From Hydractinia symbiolongicarpus (lineage: Eukaryota; Cnidaria; Hydrozoa; Anthoathecata; Hydractiniidae), in assembly GCF_029227915.1 (NCBI RefSeq), contig NC_079878.1, positions 35,057,501 through 35,121,500 on the forward strand: a DNA stretch of 64,000 nucleotides. Reading direction: 5' to 3'. Of the stretch, positions 51,426 through 62,248 are shown piece after piece. The notes under the pieces were generated by a model, which was not told the origin of the DNA, did not search any database, and saw only the letters and a program-made list of their open reading frames with translations. Numbering within the stretch: the first letter of the stretch is position 1; every line of letters starts with the position of its first letter. Both the position numbers and the translations under genes were made by a program.

Positions 51426-54400
51426 CTAAATACATGTTGGTACGAATATGTGACCCAATCGTTGTAACTCAAACAAACTGGCACCGTTAGAAAATCAATG
51501 AAATGTACTTTGTGAAACTGTCGCTATTTCTTCAGCGCGCGATAACTGCTAGGATTGGTCCCACATTAAACAATGACTTATTAATCTAAATTTTTTAATG
51601 AAGCGCTACACAGCGCCCAGTGTAATCGCTGAGTTCCGGCAATCATGTCAAATTAAGAGGAATGTTATTTCTTTGAGTCCAATTTTCTCATTTATCACAT
51701 TTATCAGGTCACAGTCCAATGTTAGTTCAATTAAGTCCCACAGTTAATCGTTTCATTGTTAAAAGCGATGCAACCTAGTAATATCAGAAAAATATCGCTA
51801 AATACATGTTGGTACGAATATGTGACCCAACTGTTGTAACTCATACGGACTTAAACCGTTAGAAAGTCAATGAAATGTAGTTTTTGAAACTGTCGCTATT
51901 TCTTTAGCGGGCGATAACGGCTGCGATAGGTCCCAGAGTAAAAAAATGACTTATTATTCGAAATTTTTAAATGAAGCGCTACCACATCCCCCAGTGTAAT
52001 CGCTGAGTTCCCGCAATCATGTCAAATTAAGAAAAACGTTATTTCTTGGAGACCAATTTTCCCATTTATCACATTTATCAGGTCAGAGTCGAAAGTTAGT
52101 TCAATTAAGTCCCACAGTCAATCGTTTCACTGTTAAAAACGATTCAACCTAGTAATATCAGATGTATATCGCTAAATACATGATGGGACGAATATGTGAC
52201 CCAACCGTTGTAACTCAAACGGACTGACACCGTTAGAAAGTCAATAAAATGTAGTTTTTGAAACTGTCGATATTTCTTTACCGCGCGATAACGGATAGGA
52301 TTCGTTCCACTGTAAAGAATGATTTATTTATCTAAATTTTTAAATGAAGCGCTACCACAGCGCCCAGTGTAATCGCTGAGTTCCGGCAATCACGACAAAT
52401 GAAGAAGAATGTTATTTCTTGGAGTCCAATTGTCTCATTTATCACATTTATCTGTTCACAGTCCAATGTTAGTTCAATTAAGTCCCACAGTCATTCGTTT
52501 CATTGTTAAAAGCGATGCAACCTAGTAATATCAGAAAAACTTCGCTAAATACATGTTGGTACGAATATGTGACCCAACCGTTGTAACTCAAACGGACTTA
52601 CACCGTTAGAAAGTCAATGAAATGTAGTTTTTGAAACTGTCGCTATTTCTTTAGCGGGCGATAACGGCTGCGATAGGTCCCAAAGTAAAAAAATGACTTA
52701 TTAATCGAAATTTTTAAATGAAGCGCTACCACATCCCCCAGTGTAATCGCTGAGTTCCTGCAATCATGTCAAATTAAGAAAAACGTTATTTCTTAGAGAC
52801 CAATTTTCCCATTTATCACATTTATCAGGTCAGAGTCGAAAGTTGGTTCAATTAAGTCCCACAGTCAATCGTTTCACTGTTAAAAACGATTCAACCTAGT
52901 AATATCAGATGTATATCGCTAAATACATGATGGGACGAATATGTGACCCAACCGTTGTAACTCAAACGGACTGACACCGTTAGAAAGTCAATGAAATGTA
53001 GTTTTTGAAACTGTCGATATTTCTTTACCGCGCGATAACGGATAGGATTGGTTCCACTGTAAAGAATGATTTATTTATCTAAATTTTTAAATGAAGCGCT
53101 ACCACAGCGCCCAGTGTAATCGCTGAGTTCCGGCAATCACGACAAATGAAGAAGAATGTTATTTCTTGGAGTCCAATTGTCTCATTTATCACAATTATCT
53201 GTTCACAGTCCAATGTTAGTTCAATTAAGTCCCACAGTCATTCGTTTCATTGTTAAAAGCGATGCAACCTAGTAATATCAGAAAAACTTCGCTAAATACA
53301 TGTTGGTACGAATATGTGACCCAACCGTTGTAACTCAAACGGACTTACACCGTTAGAAAGTCAATGAAATGTAGTTTTTGAAACTGTCGCTATTTCTTTA
53401 GCGGGCGATAACGGCTGCGATAGGTCCCAGAGTAAAAAAATGACTTATTAATCGAAATTTTTAAATGAAGCGCTACCACATCCCCCAGTGTAATCGCTGA
53501 GTTCCCGCAATCATGTCAAATTAAGAAAAACGTTATTTCTTGGAGTCCAATTGTCTTATTTATCACATTTATCTGTTCACAGTCCAATGTTAGTTCAATT
53601 AAGTCCCACAGTCATTCGTTTCATTGTTAAAAGCGATGCAACCTAGTAATATCAGAAAAACTTCGCTAAATACATGTTGGTACGAATATGTGACCCAACC
53701 GTTGTAACTCAAACGGACTTACACCGTTAGAAAGTCAATGAAATGTAGTTTTTGAAACTGTCGCTATTTCTTTAGCGGGCGATAACGGCTAGGATAGGTC
53801 CCAGAGTAAAAAAATGACTTATTAATCGAAATTTTTAAATGAAGCGCTATCACATCCCCCAGTGTAATCGCTGAGTTCCGGCAATCATGTCAAATTAAGA
53901 AAAACGTTATTTCTTGGAGACCAATTTTCCCATTTATCACATCTATCAGGTCAGAGTCGAAAGTTAGTTCAACTAAGTCCCACAGTCAATCGTTTCACTG
54001 TTAAAAACGATTCAACCTAGTAATATCAGATGAATATCGCTAAATACATGATGGGATGAATATGTGACCCAACCGTTGTAACTCAAACGGACTGACACCG
54101 TTAGAAAGTCAATGAAATGTAGTTTTTGAAACTGTCGATATTTCTTTATCGCGCGATAACGGATAGGATTGGTTCCACAGTAAAGAATGATTTATTTATC
54201 TAAATTTTTAAATGAAGCGCCAACACAGCGCCCAGTGTAATCACTGATTTCCGGCAATCGCGACAAATGAAGAAGAATGTTATTTATTGGAGTCCAATTG
54301 TCTCATTTATCACATTTATCAGTTCACAGTCCAATGTTAGTACAATTAAGTCCCACAGTCAATCGTTTCATTGTTAAAAGCGATGCAACCGAGTAATATC

Positions 54401-54785
54401 AGAAAAACTTCGCTAAATATATGTTGGTACGAATATGTGACACAACCGTTGAAACTCAAACGGACTGACGCCGTTAGAAAGTCATTGAAATGTATTATTT
54501 GAAACTTTCTCTATTTCTTTACCGCGCGATAACGGATAGGATTGGTTCCACAGTTAAGAATGATTTATTTATCTAAATTTTTGAATGAAGCGCTACCACA
54601 GCGCCCAGTGTAATCGCTGAGTTCCGGCAAACACGACAAATGAAAAAGAATGTTATTTCTTGGAGTCTAATTGTCTCATTTATCACATTTATCAGTTCAC
54701 AGTCCAATGTTAGTTCAATTAAGTCCCACAGTCAATCGTTTCATTGTTAAAAGCGATGCAACCTAGTAATATCAGAAAAACTTCG
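51426..54785. repeat. Second copy of the 43.6-47.7 kb block
   Basis: Monomer starts are 51426, 51798, 52172, 52545, 52919, 53292, 53666, 54040 and 54413. Pairings: 43593/51426 and 43965/51798 (offset 7833); 45460/52172, 45833/52545 and 46207/52919 (6712); 46580/53666, 46953/54040 and 47326/54413 (7086-7087). The changing offset shows that the 41-48 kb copy has one extra trimer and this copy one extra GCGGGCG monomer (53292). ATGGGACG or ATGGGATG falls at 52183, 52930 and 54051. Confidence 0.9.
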
Positions 54786-55533
54786 CTAAATACATGTTGG
54801 TACGAATATGTGAAACAACCGTTGTAACTCAAACGGACTGACACCGTTAGAAAGTCAAGAAATGTAGTTTTTAAAACTGTCGCTATTTCTTCAGCGCGCG
54901 ATAACGGCTAGGATAGGTCCCACAGTAAAAAATGACTTATTAATCTAAATTTTTAAATGAAGCGCTACCACAGCGCTCAGTGTAATCGCTGAGTTCCGGC
55001 AATCATGTCAAATTAATAAGGATGTTATTTCTTGGAATCCAATTTTCCCATTTATCACATTTATCAGGTCACAGTCCAAAGTTAGTTCAATTAAGTCCCA
55101 CAGTCAATCGTTTCACTGTTAAAAGCGATGCAACGTAGTAATATCAAATAAATATCGCTAAATACATGTTGGTACGAATATGTGAGCCAACCGTTGAAAT
55201 TCAAACGGACTGATACCGTTAGAAAGTCAATGAAATGTACTTTTTGAAACTGTCGCTATTTCTTCAGCGCGCGATAACGGATAGGATTTGTCGCACAGTA
55301 AAGAATGACTTTTTTTATCTTAATTTTTAAATGAAGCGCTACCACAGCGCCGAGTGTAATCGCTGAGTTCCGGCAATCACGTCAAATTAAGAAGAATGTT
55401 ATTTCTTGTAGTCCAATTGTCTCATTTATCACATTAATCAGGTCTCAGTCCAAATTTAGTTTAATTAAGTCCCACAGTCAATCGTTTTATTGTTAAAAGC
55501 GACGCAACCTGGTGATATCAAAAAAAAATGTCG
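54786..55533. repeat. Linking monomers 148-149
   Basis: Monomer 54786 matches 47699 (GTGAAACAACCG, AATAAGGATG). Monomer 55158 matches the GTGAGCCAACCG/TTGTCGCACAG type seen at 31300, 34276, 50677 and 56652 and ends in an A run. Together they join the second long block to cassette copy 3. Confidence 0.82.
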
Positions 55534-57398
55534 CTAAATACATGTTGGTACGAATATGTGACCCAACCGTTGTAACTCAAACGGACTTACACCGTTAGAA
55601 AGTCAAGAAATGTAGTTTTTAAAACTGTCGCTAATTCTTCAGCGCGCGATAACGGCTAGGATAGGTCCAACAGTAAAAAATGACTTATTAATCAAAATTT
55701 TTAAATGAAGCACTACCACAGCGCCCAGTGTAATCGCTGAGTTCCCGCAATTATGTCAAATTAATAAGAATGTTATTTCTTGGAGTCCAATTTTCCCATT
55801 TATCACATTTATCAGGTCACAGTCCAAAGTTAGCACAATTAAGTCCCACAGTCAATCGTTTCACTGTTATAAGCGATGCAACCTAGTAATATCAAATAAA
55901 TATCGCTAAATGCATGTTGGTACGAATATGTGACCCAACCGTTGTAACTCAAACGGACTGACACCGTTAGAATGTCAATGAAATGTAGTTTTTGAAACTG
56001 TCGCTATTTCTTCAGCGCGCGATAACGGCTAGGATAGGTCCCACAGTAAAAAATGACTTAACAATCTAAATTTTTAAATGAAGCGCTACCACAGCGCCCA
56101 GTGTAATCGCTGAGTTCCGGCAATCACGTCAAAGTAAGAAGAATGTTATTTCTTGGAGTCCAATTTTCTCATATATCACATTTATTAGGTCTTCAGTCCA
56201 AAGTTAGTTTAATTAAGTCCCACAGTCAATCGTTTCATTGTTAAAAGCGATGCAACCTAGTAATATCAGAAAAACATCGCTAAATACATGTTGGTACGAA
56301 TATGTGACCCAACCGTTGTAACTCAAACGGACTTACACCGGTAGAAAGTCAAGAAATGTAGTTTTTAAAACTGTCGCTATTTCTTCAGCGCGCGATAACG
56401 GCTAGGATAGGTCCTACAGTAAAAAATGACTTATTAATCTAAATTTTTAAATGAAGCGCTACCACAGCGCCCAGTGTAATCGCTGAGTTCCGGCAATCAT
56501 GTCAAATTAATAAAGAAGTTATTTCTTGGAGTCCAATTTTCCCATTTATCACATTTATCAGGTCACAGTCCAAAGTTAGTTCAATTAAGTCCCACAGTCA
56601 ATCGTTTCACTGTTAAAAGCGATGCAAACTAGTAATATCAAATAATTATCGCTAAATACATGTTGGTACGAATATGTGAGCCAACCGTTGAAATTCAAAC
56701 GGACTGATACCGTTAGAAAGTCAATGAAATGTACTTTTTGAAACTGTCGCTATTTCTTCAGCGCGCGATAACGGATAGGATTTGTCGCACAGTAAAGAAT
56801 GACTTTTTTTATCTTAATTTTTAAATGAAGCCCTACCACAGCGCCGAGTGTAATCGCTGAGTTCCGGCAATCACGTCAAATTAAGAAGAATGTTATTTCT
56901 TGTAGTCCAATTGTCTCATTTATCACATTAATCAGGTCACAGTCCAAATTTAGTTTAATTAAGTCCCACAGTCAATCGTTTTATTGTTAAAAGCGACGCA
57001 ACCTAGTGATATCAAAAAAAATATCGCAAAATACATGTTGGTACGAATATGTGACCCAACCGTTGTAACTCAAACGGACTTACACCGTTAGAAAGTCAGT
57101 AAATGTAGTTTTTAAAACTGTCGCTATTTCTTCAGCGCGCGATAACGGCTAGGATAGGTCCCACAGTAAAAAATGACTTAATAATCTAAATTTTTAAATG
57201 AAGCGCTACCACAGCGCCCAGTGTAATCGCTGAGTTCCGGCAATCATGTCAAATTAACAAGAATGTTATTTCTTGGAGTCCAATTTTCCCATTTATCACA
57301 CTTATCAGGTCACAGTCCAAAGTTAGTACAATTAAGTCCCACAGTCAATCGTTTCACTGTTATAAGCGATGCAACCTAGTAATATCAAATAAATATCG
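55534..57398. repeat. Dispersed cassette, copy 3 (most complete)
   Basis: Monomer starts are 55534, 55906, 56280, 56652 and 57027, in the same order as 49559-51052 (offset 5975). This copy keeps the last three types intact and separate (56652, 57027 and the left side of 57399), so it shows what is missing in the hybrids at 42845 and 51052. GCAAACTAG is at 56624. Monomer 57027 begins with CAAAATACATG instead of CTAAATACATG. Confidence 0.88.
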
Positions 57399-58142
57399 CT
57401 AAATACATGTTGGTACGAATATGTGACCCAACCGTTGAAATTCAAACGGACTGACACCGTTAGAAAGTCAGTGAAATGTAGTATTTGAAACTGTCTCTAT
57501 TTCTTCAGCGCGCGCTAACGGCTAGGATTGGTCCAACAGTAAAAATGATTTATTTATCTAAATATTTAAGTGAAGTGCTACCACAGCGCCGAGTATAATC
57601 GCTGAGTTCCGGCAATCACGTCAAATTAAAAAGAATGTTATTTCTTGGAGTCCAATTGTCTCATTTATCACATTAATCAGGTCACAGTTCAATGTTAGTT
57701 CAATTAAGTCCCACAGTCAATCGTTTCATTGTTAAAAGCGATGCAACCTAGTAATATCAGAAAAACATCGCTAAATACATGTTGGTACGAATATGTGACC
57801 CAACAGTTGTAACACAAACGGACTTACACCGTTAGAATGTCAAGAAATGTAGTTTTTAAAACTGTCGCTATTTCTTCAGAGCGCGATAACAGCTAGGATA
57901 GGTCCCACAGTAAAAAATGACTTATTAATCTAACTTTTTAAATGAAGCGCTACCACAGCGCCCAGTGTAATCGCTGAGTTCCGGCAATCATGTCAAATTA
58001 ATAAGAATGTTATTTCTTGGAGTTCAATTTTCCAATTTATCACATTTATCAGGTCACAGTCCAAAGTTGGTTCAATTAAGTCCCACAGTCAATCGTTTCA
58101 CTGTTAAAAGCGATACAACCTAGTAATATCAGAAAAACATCG
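57399..58142. repeat. Linking monomers 155-156
   Basis: Monomer 57399 starts like 43218 and 44339 (GTTGAAATTC, GTAGTATTTG) and has GAAGTGCTACC and GAGTATAATCG; its end changes to the CAATGTTAGTTC type. Monomer 57771 matches 41356 and the right part of 49187 (GATAACAGCTAGG, TTCCAATTTATC, TTGGTTC), placing it just before cassette copy 4 as in copies 1 and 2. Confidence 0.82.
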
Positions 58143-59400
58143 CTAAATACATGTTGGTACGAATATGTGACCCAACCGTTGTAACTCAAACGGACTTACA
58201 CCGTTAGAAAGTCAAGAAATGTAGTTTTTAAAACTGTCGCTAATTCTTCAGCGCGCGATAACGGCTAGGATAGGTCCAACAGTAAAAAATGACTTATTAA
58301 TCTAAATTTTTAAATGAAGCACTACCACAGCGCCCAGTGTAATCGCTGAGTTCCCGCAATTATGTCAAATTAATAAGAATGTTATTTCTTGAAGTCCAAT
58401 TTTCCCATTTATCACATTTATCAGGTCACAGTCCAAAGTTAGCACAATTAAGTCCCACAGTCAATCGTTTCACTGTTATAAGCGATGCAACCTAGTAATA
58501 TCAAATAAATATCGCTAAATACATGTTGGTACGAATATGTGACCCAACCGTTGTAACTCAAACGGACTGACACCGTTAGAAAGTCAATGAAATGTAGTTT
58601 TTGAAACTGTCGCTATTTCTTCTGCGCGCGATAACGGCTAGGATAGGTCCCACAGTAAAAAATGACTTAACAATCTAAATTTTTAAATGAAGCGCTACCA
58701 CAGCGCCCAGTGTAATCGCTGAGTTCCGGCAATCACGTCAAAGTAAGAAGAATGTTATTTCTTGGAGTCCAATTTTCTCATATATCACATTTATTAGGTC
58801 TTCAGTCCAAAGTTAGTTCAATTAAGTCCCACAGTCAATCGTTTCATTGTTAAAAGCGATGCAACCTAGTAATATCAGAAAAACATCGCTAAATACATGT
58901 TGATACGAATATGTGACCCAACCGTTGTAACTCAAACGGACTTACACCGTTAGAAAGTCAAGAAATGTAGTTTTTAAAACTGTCGCTATTTCTTCAGCGC
59001 GCGATAACGGCTAGGATAGGTCCCACAGTAAAAAATGACTTATTAATCTAAATTTTTAAATGAAGCGCTACCACAGCGCCCAGTGTAATCGCTGAGTTCC
59101 GGCAATCATGTCAAATTAATAAGGATGTTATTTCTTGGAGTCCAATTTTCCCATTTATCACATTTATCAGGTCACAGTCCAAAGTTAGTTCAATTAAGTC
59201 CCACAGTCAATCGTTTCACTGTTAAAAGCGATGCAAACTAGTAATATCAAATAAATATCGCTAAATACATGTTGGTACGAATATGTGAGCCAACCGTGGA
59301 AATTCAAACGGACTGATACCGTTAGAAAGTCAATGAAATGTACTTTTTGAAACTGTCGCTATTTCTTCAGCGCGCGATAACGGATAGGATTTGTCGCACA
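58143..59400. repeat. Dispersed cassette, copy 4, truncated by a join
   Basis: Monomers 58143, 58515 and 58889 and the left part of 59261 match 55534-56652 at offset 2609. GCAAACTAG is at 59233 and TTGTCGCACAG near 59391. After CACAGTAAAGAATGA (about 59397-59411) the sequence switches to the GCGCCAACACAGC and CTGATTTCCGGC type known from 46953 and 54040. Confidence 0.9.
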
Positions 59401-62248
59401 GTAAAGAATGATTTATTTATCTAAATTTTTAAATGAAGCGCCAACACAGCACCCAGTGTAATCGCTGATTTCCGGCAATCCCGACAAATGAAGAAGAATG
59501 TTATTTATTGGAGTCCAATTGTCTCATTTATCACATTTATCAGTTCACAGTCCAATGTTAGTACAATTAAGTCCCACAGTCAATGGTTTCATTGTTAAAA
59601 GCGATGCAACCGAGTAATATCAGAAAAACTTCGCTAAATATATGTTAGTACGAATATGTGACACAACCGTTGAAACTCAAACGGACTGACACCGTTAGAA
59701 AGTCATTGAAATGTAGTATTTGAAACTTTCTCTATTTCTTTACCGCGCGATAACGGATAGGATTGGTTCCACAGTAAAGAATGATTTATTTATCTAAATT
59801 TTTGAATGAAGCGCTACCACAGCGCCCAGTGTAATCGGTGAGTACCGGCAATCACGACAAATGAAAAAGAATGTTATTTCTTGGAGTCTAATTGTCTCAT
59901 TTATCACATTTATCAGTTCACAGTCCAATGTTAGTTCAATTAAGTCCCACAGTCAATCGTTTCATTGTTAAAAGCGATGCAACCTAGTATTATCAGAAAA
60001 ACTTCGCTAAATACATGTTGGTACGAATATGTGAAACAACCATTGTAACTCAAACGGACTGACACCGTTAGAAAGTCAATGAAATGTAGTTTTTGAAACT
60101 GTCGCTATTTCTTCAGCGCGCGCTAACGGCTAGGATTGGTCCCACATTAAAAAATGACTTTTTTGTCTTAATTCTTAAATGAAGCTCTACCACAGCGCCC
60201 AGTGTAATCGCTGAGTTCCGGCAATCATGTCAAATTAACAAGAATGTTATTTCTTGGAGTCCAATTTTCCCATTTATCACACTTATCAGGTCACAGTCCA
60301 AAGTTAGTACAATTAAGTCCCACAGTCAATCGTTTCACTGTTATAAGCGATGCAACCTAGTAATATCAAATAAATATCGCTAAATACATGTTGGTACGAA
60401 TATGTGAGCCAACCGTGGAAATTCAAACGGACTGATACCGTTAGAAAGTCAATGAAATGTACTTTTTGAAACTGACGCTATTTCTTCAGCGCGCGATAAC
60501 GGATAGGATTTGTCGCACAGTAAAGAATGACTTTTTTTATCTTAATTTTTAAATGAAGCCCTACCACAGCGCCGAGTGTAATCGCTGAGTTCCGGCAATC
60601 ACGTCAAATTAAGAAGAATGTTATTTCTTGTAGTCCAATTTTCCCATTTATCACACTTATCAGGTCACAGTCCAAAGTTAGTACAATTAAGTCCCACAGT
60701 CAAACGTTTCACTGTTATAAGCGATGCAACCTAGTAATATCAAATAAATATCGCTAAATATATGTTGGTACGAATATGTGACCCAACCGTTGAAATTCAA
60801 ACGGACTGACACCGTTAGAAAGTCAGTGAAATTTAGTATTTGAAACTGTCTCTATTTCTTCAGCGCGCGCTAACGGCTAGGATTGGTTCCACAGTAAAGA
60901 ATGATTTATTTATCTAAATTTTTGAATGAAGCGCTACCACAGCGCCCAGTGTAATCGCTGAGTTCCGGCAATCACGACAAATGAAAAAGAATGTTATTTC
61001 TTGGAGTCTAATTGTCTCATTTATCACATTTATCAGTTCACAGTCCAATGTTAGTTCAATTAAGTCCCACAGTCAATCGTTTCATTGTTAAAAGCGATGC
61101 AACCTAGTAATATCAGAAAAACTTCGCTAAATAAATGTTGGTACGAATATGTGAAACAACCATTGTAACTCAAACGGACTGACACCGTTAGAAAGTCAAT
61201 GAAATGTAGTTTTTGAAACTGTCGCTATTTCTTCAGCGCGCGCTAACGGCTAGGATTGGTCCCACATTAAAAAATGACTTTTTTGTCTTAATTCTTAAAT
61301 GAAGCTCTACCACAGCGCCCAGTGTAATCGCTGAGTTCCGGCAATCATGTCAAATTAACAAGAATGTTATTTCTTGGAGTCCAATTTTCCCATTTATCAC
61401 ACTTATCAGGTCACAGTCCAAAGTTAGTACAATTAAGTCCCACAGTCAATCGTTTCACTGTTATAAGCGATGCAACCTAGTAATATCAAATAAATATCGC
61501 TAAATACATGTTGGTACGAATATGTGAGCCAACCGTGGAAATTCAAACGGACTGATACCGTTAGAAAGTCAATGAAATGTACTTTTTGAAACTGACGCTA
61601 TTTCTTCAGCGCGCGATAACGGATAGGATTTGTCGCACAGTAAAGAATGACTTTTTTTATCTTAATTTTTAAATGAAGCCCTACCACAGCGCCGAGTGTA
61701 ATCGCTGAGTTCCGGCAATCACGTCAAATTAAGAAGAATGTTATTTCTTGTAGTCCAATTTTCCCATTTATCACACTTATCAGGTCACAGTCCAAAGTTA
61801 GTACAATTAAGTCCCACAGTCAAACGTTTCACTGTTATAAGCGATGCAACCTAGTAATATCAAATAAATATCGCTAAATATATGTTGGTACGAATATGTG
61901 ACCCAACCGTTGAAATTCAAACGGACTGACACCGTTAGAAAGTCAGTGAAATTTAGTATTTGAAACTGTCTCTATTTCTTCAGCGCGCGCTAACGGCTAG
62001 GATTGGTCCCACAGTAAAGATTGATTTATTTATATAAATATTTAAATGAAGCGCTACCACAGCGCCGAGTGTAATCGCTGAGTTCCGGCAATCACGTCAA
62101 ATTAAAAAGAATGTTATTTCTTGGAGTCCAATTGTCTCATTTATGACATTAATCAGGTCACAGTCCAAATTTAGTTTAATTAAGTCCCACAGTCAATCGT
62201 TTTATTGTTAAAAGCGACGCAACCTAGTGATATCAAAAAAAAATATCG
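59401..62248. repeat. Trimeric HOR, 1120-bp period, two copies, after a type switch
   Basis: Monomer starts are 59634, 60006, 60380, 60754, 61127, 61500 and 61874. Copy 1 is about 59765-60885 and copy 2 about 60886-62005. Marks at 1120-1121 bp: GTGAAACAACCATTG (60031/61151), GACTTTTTTGTC and GAAGCTCTACC (about 60184/61304), GTGAGCCAACCGTGG (about 60404/61524), CTGACGCTATTTC and GTCAAACGTTTC. Monomer 60754 is the hybrid that joins the copies. Confidence 0.92.
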
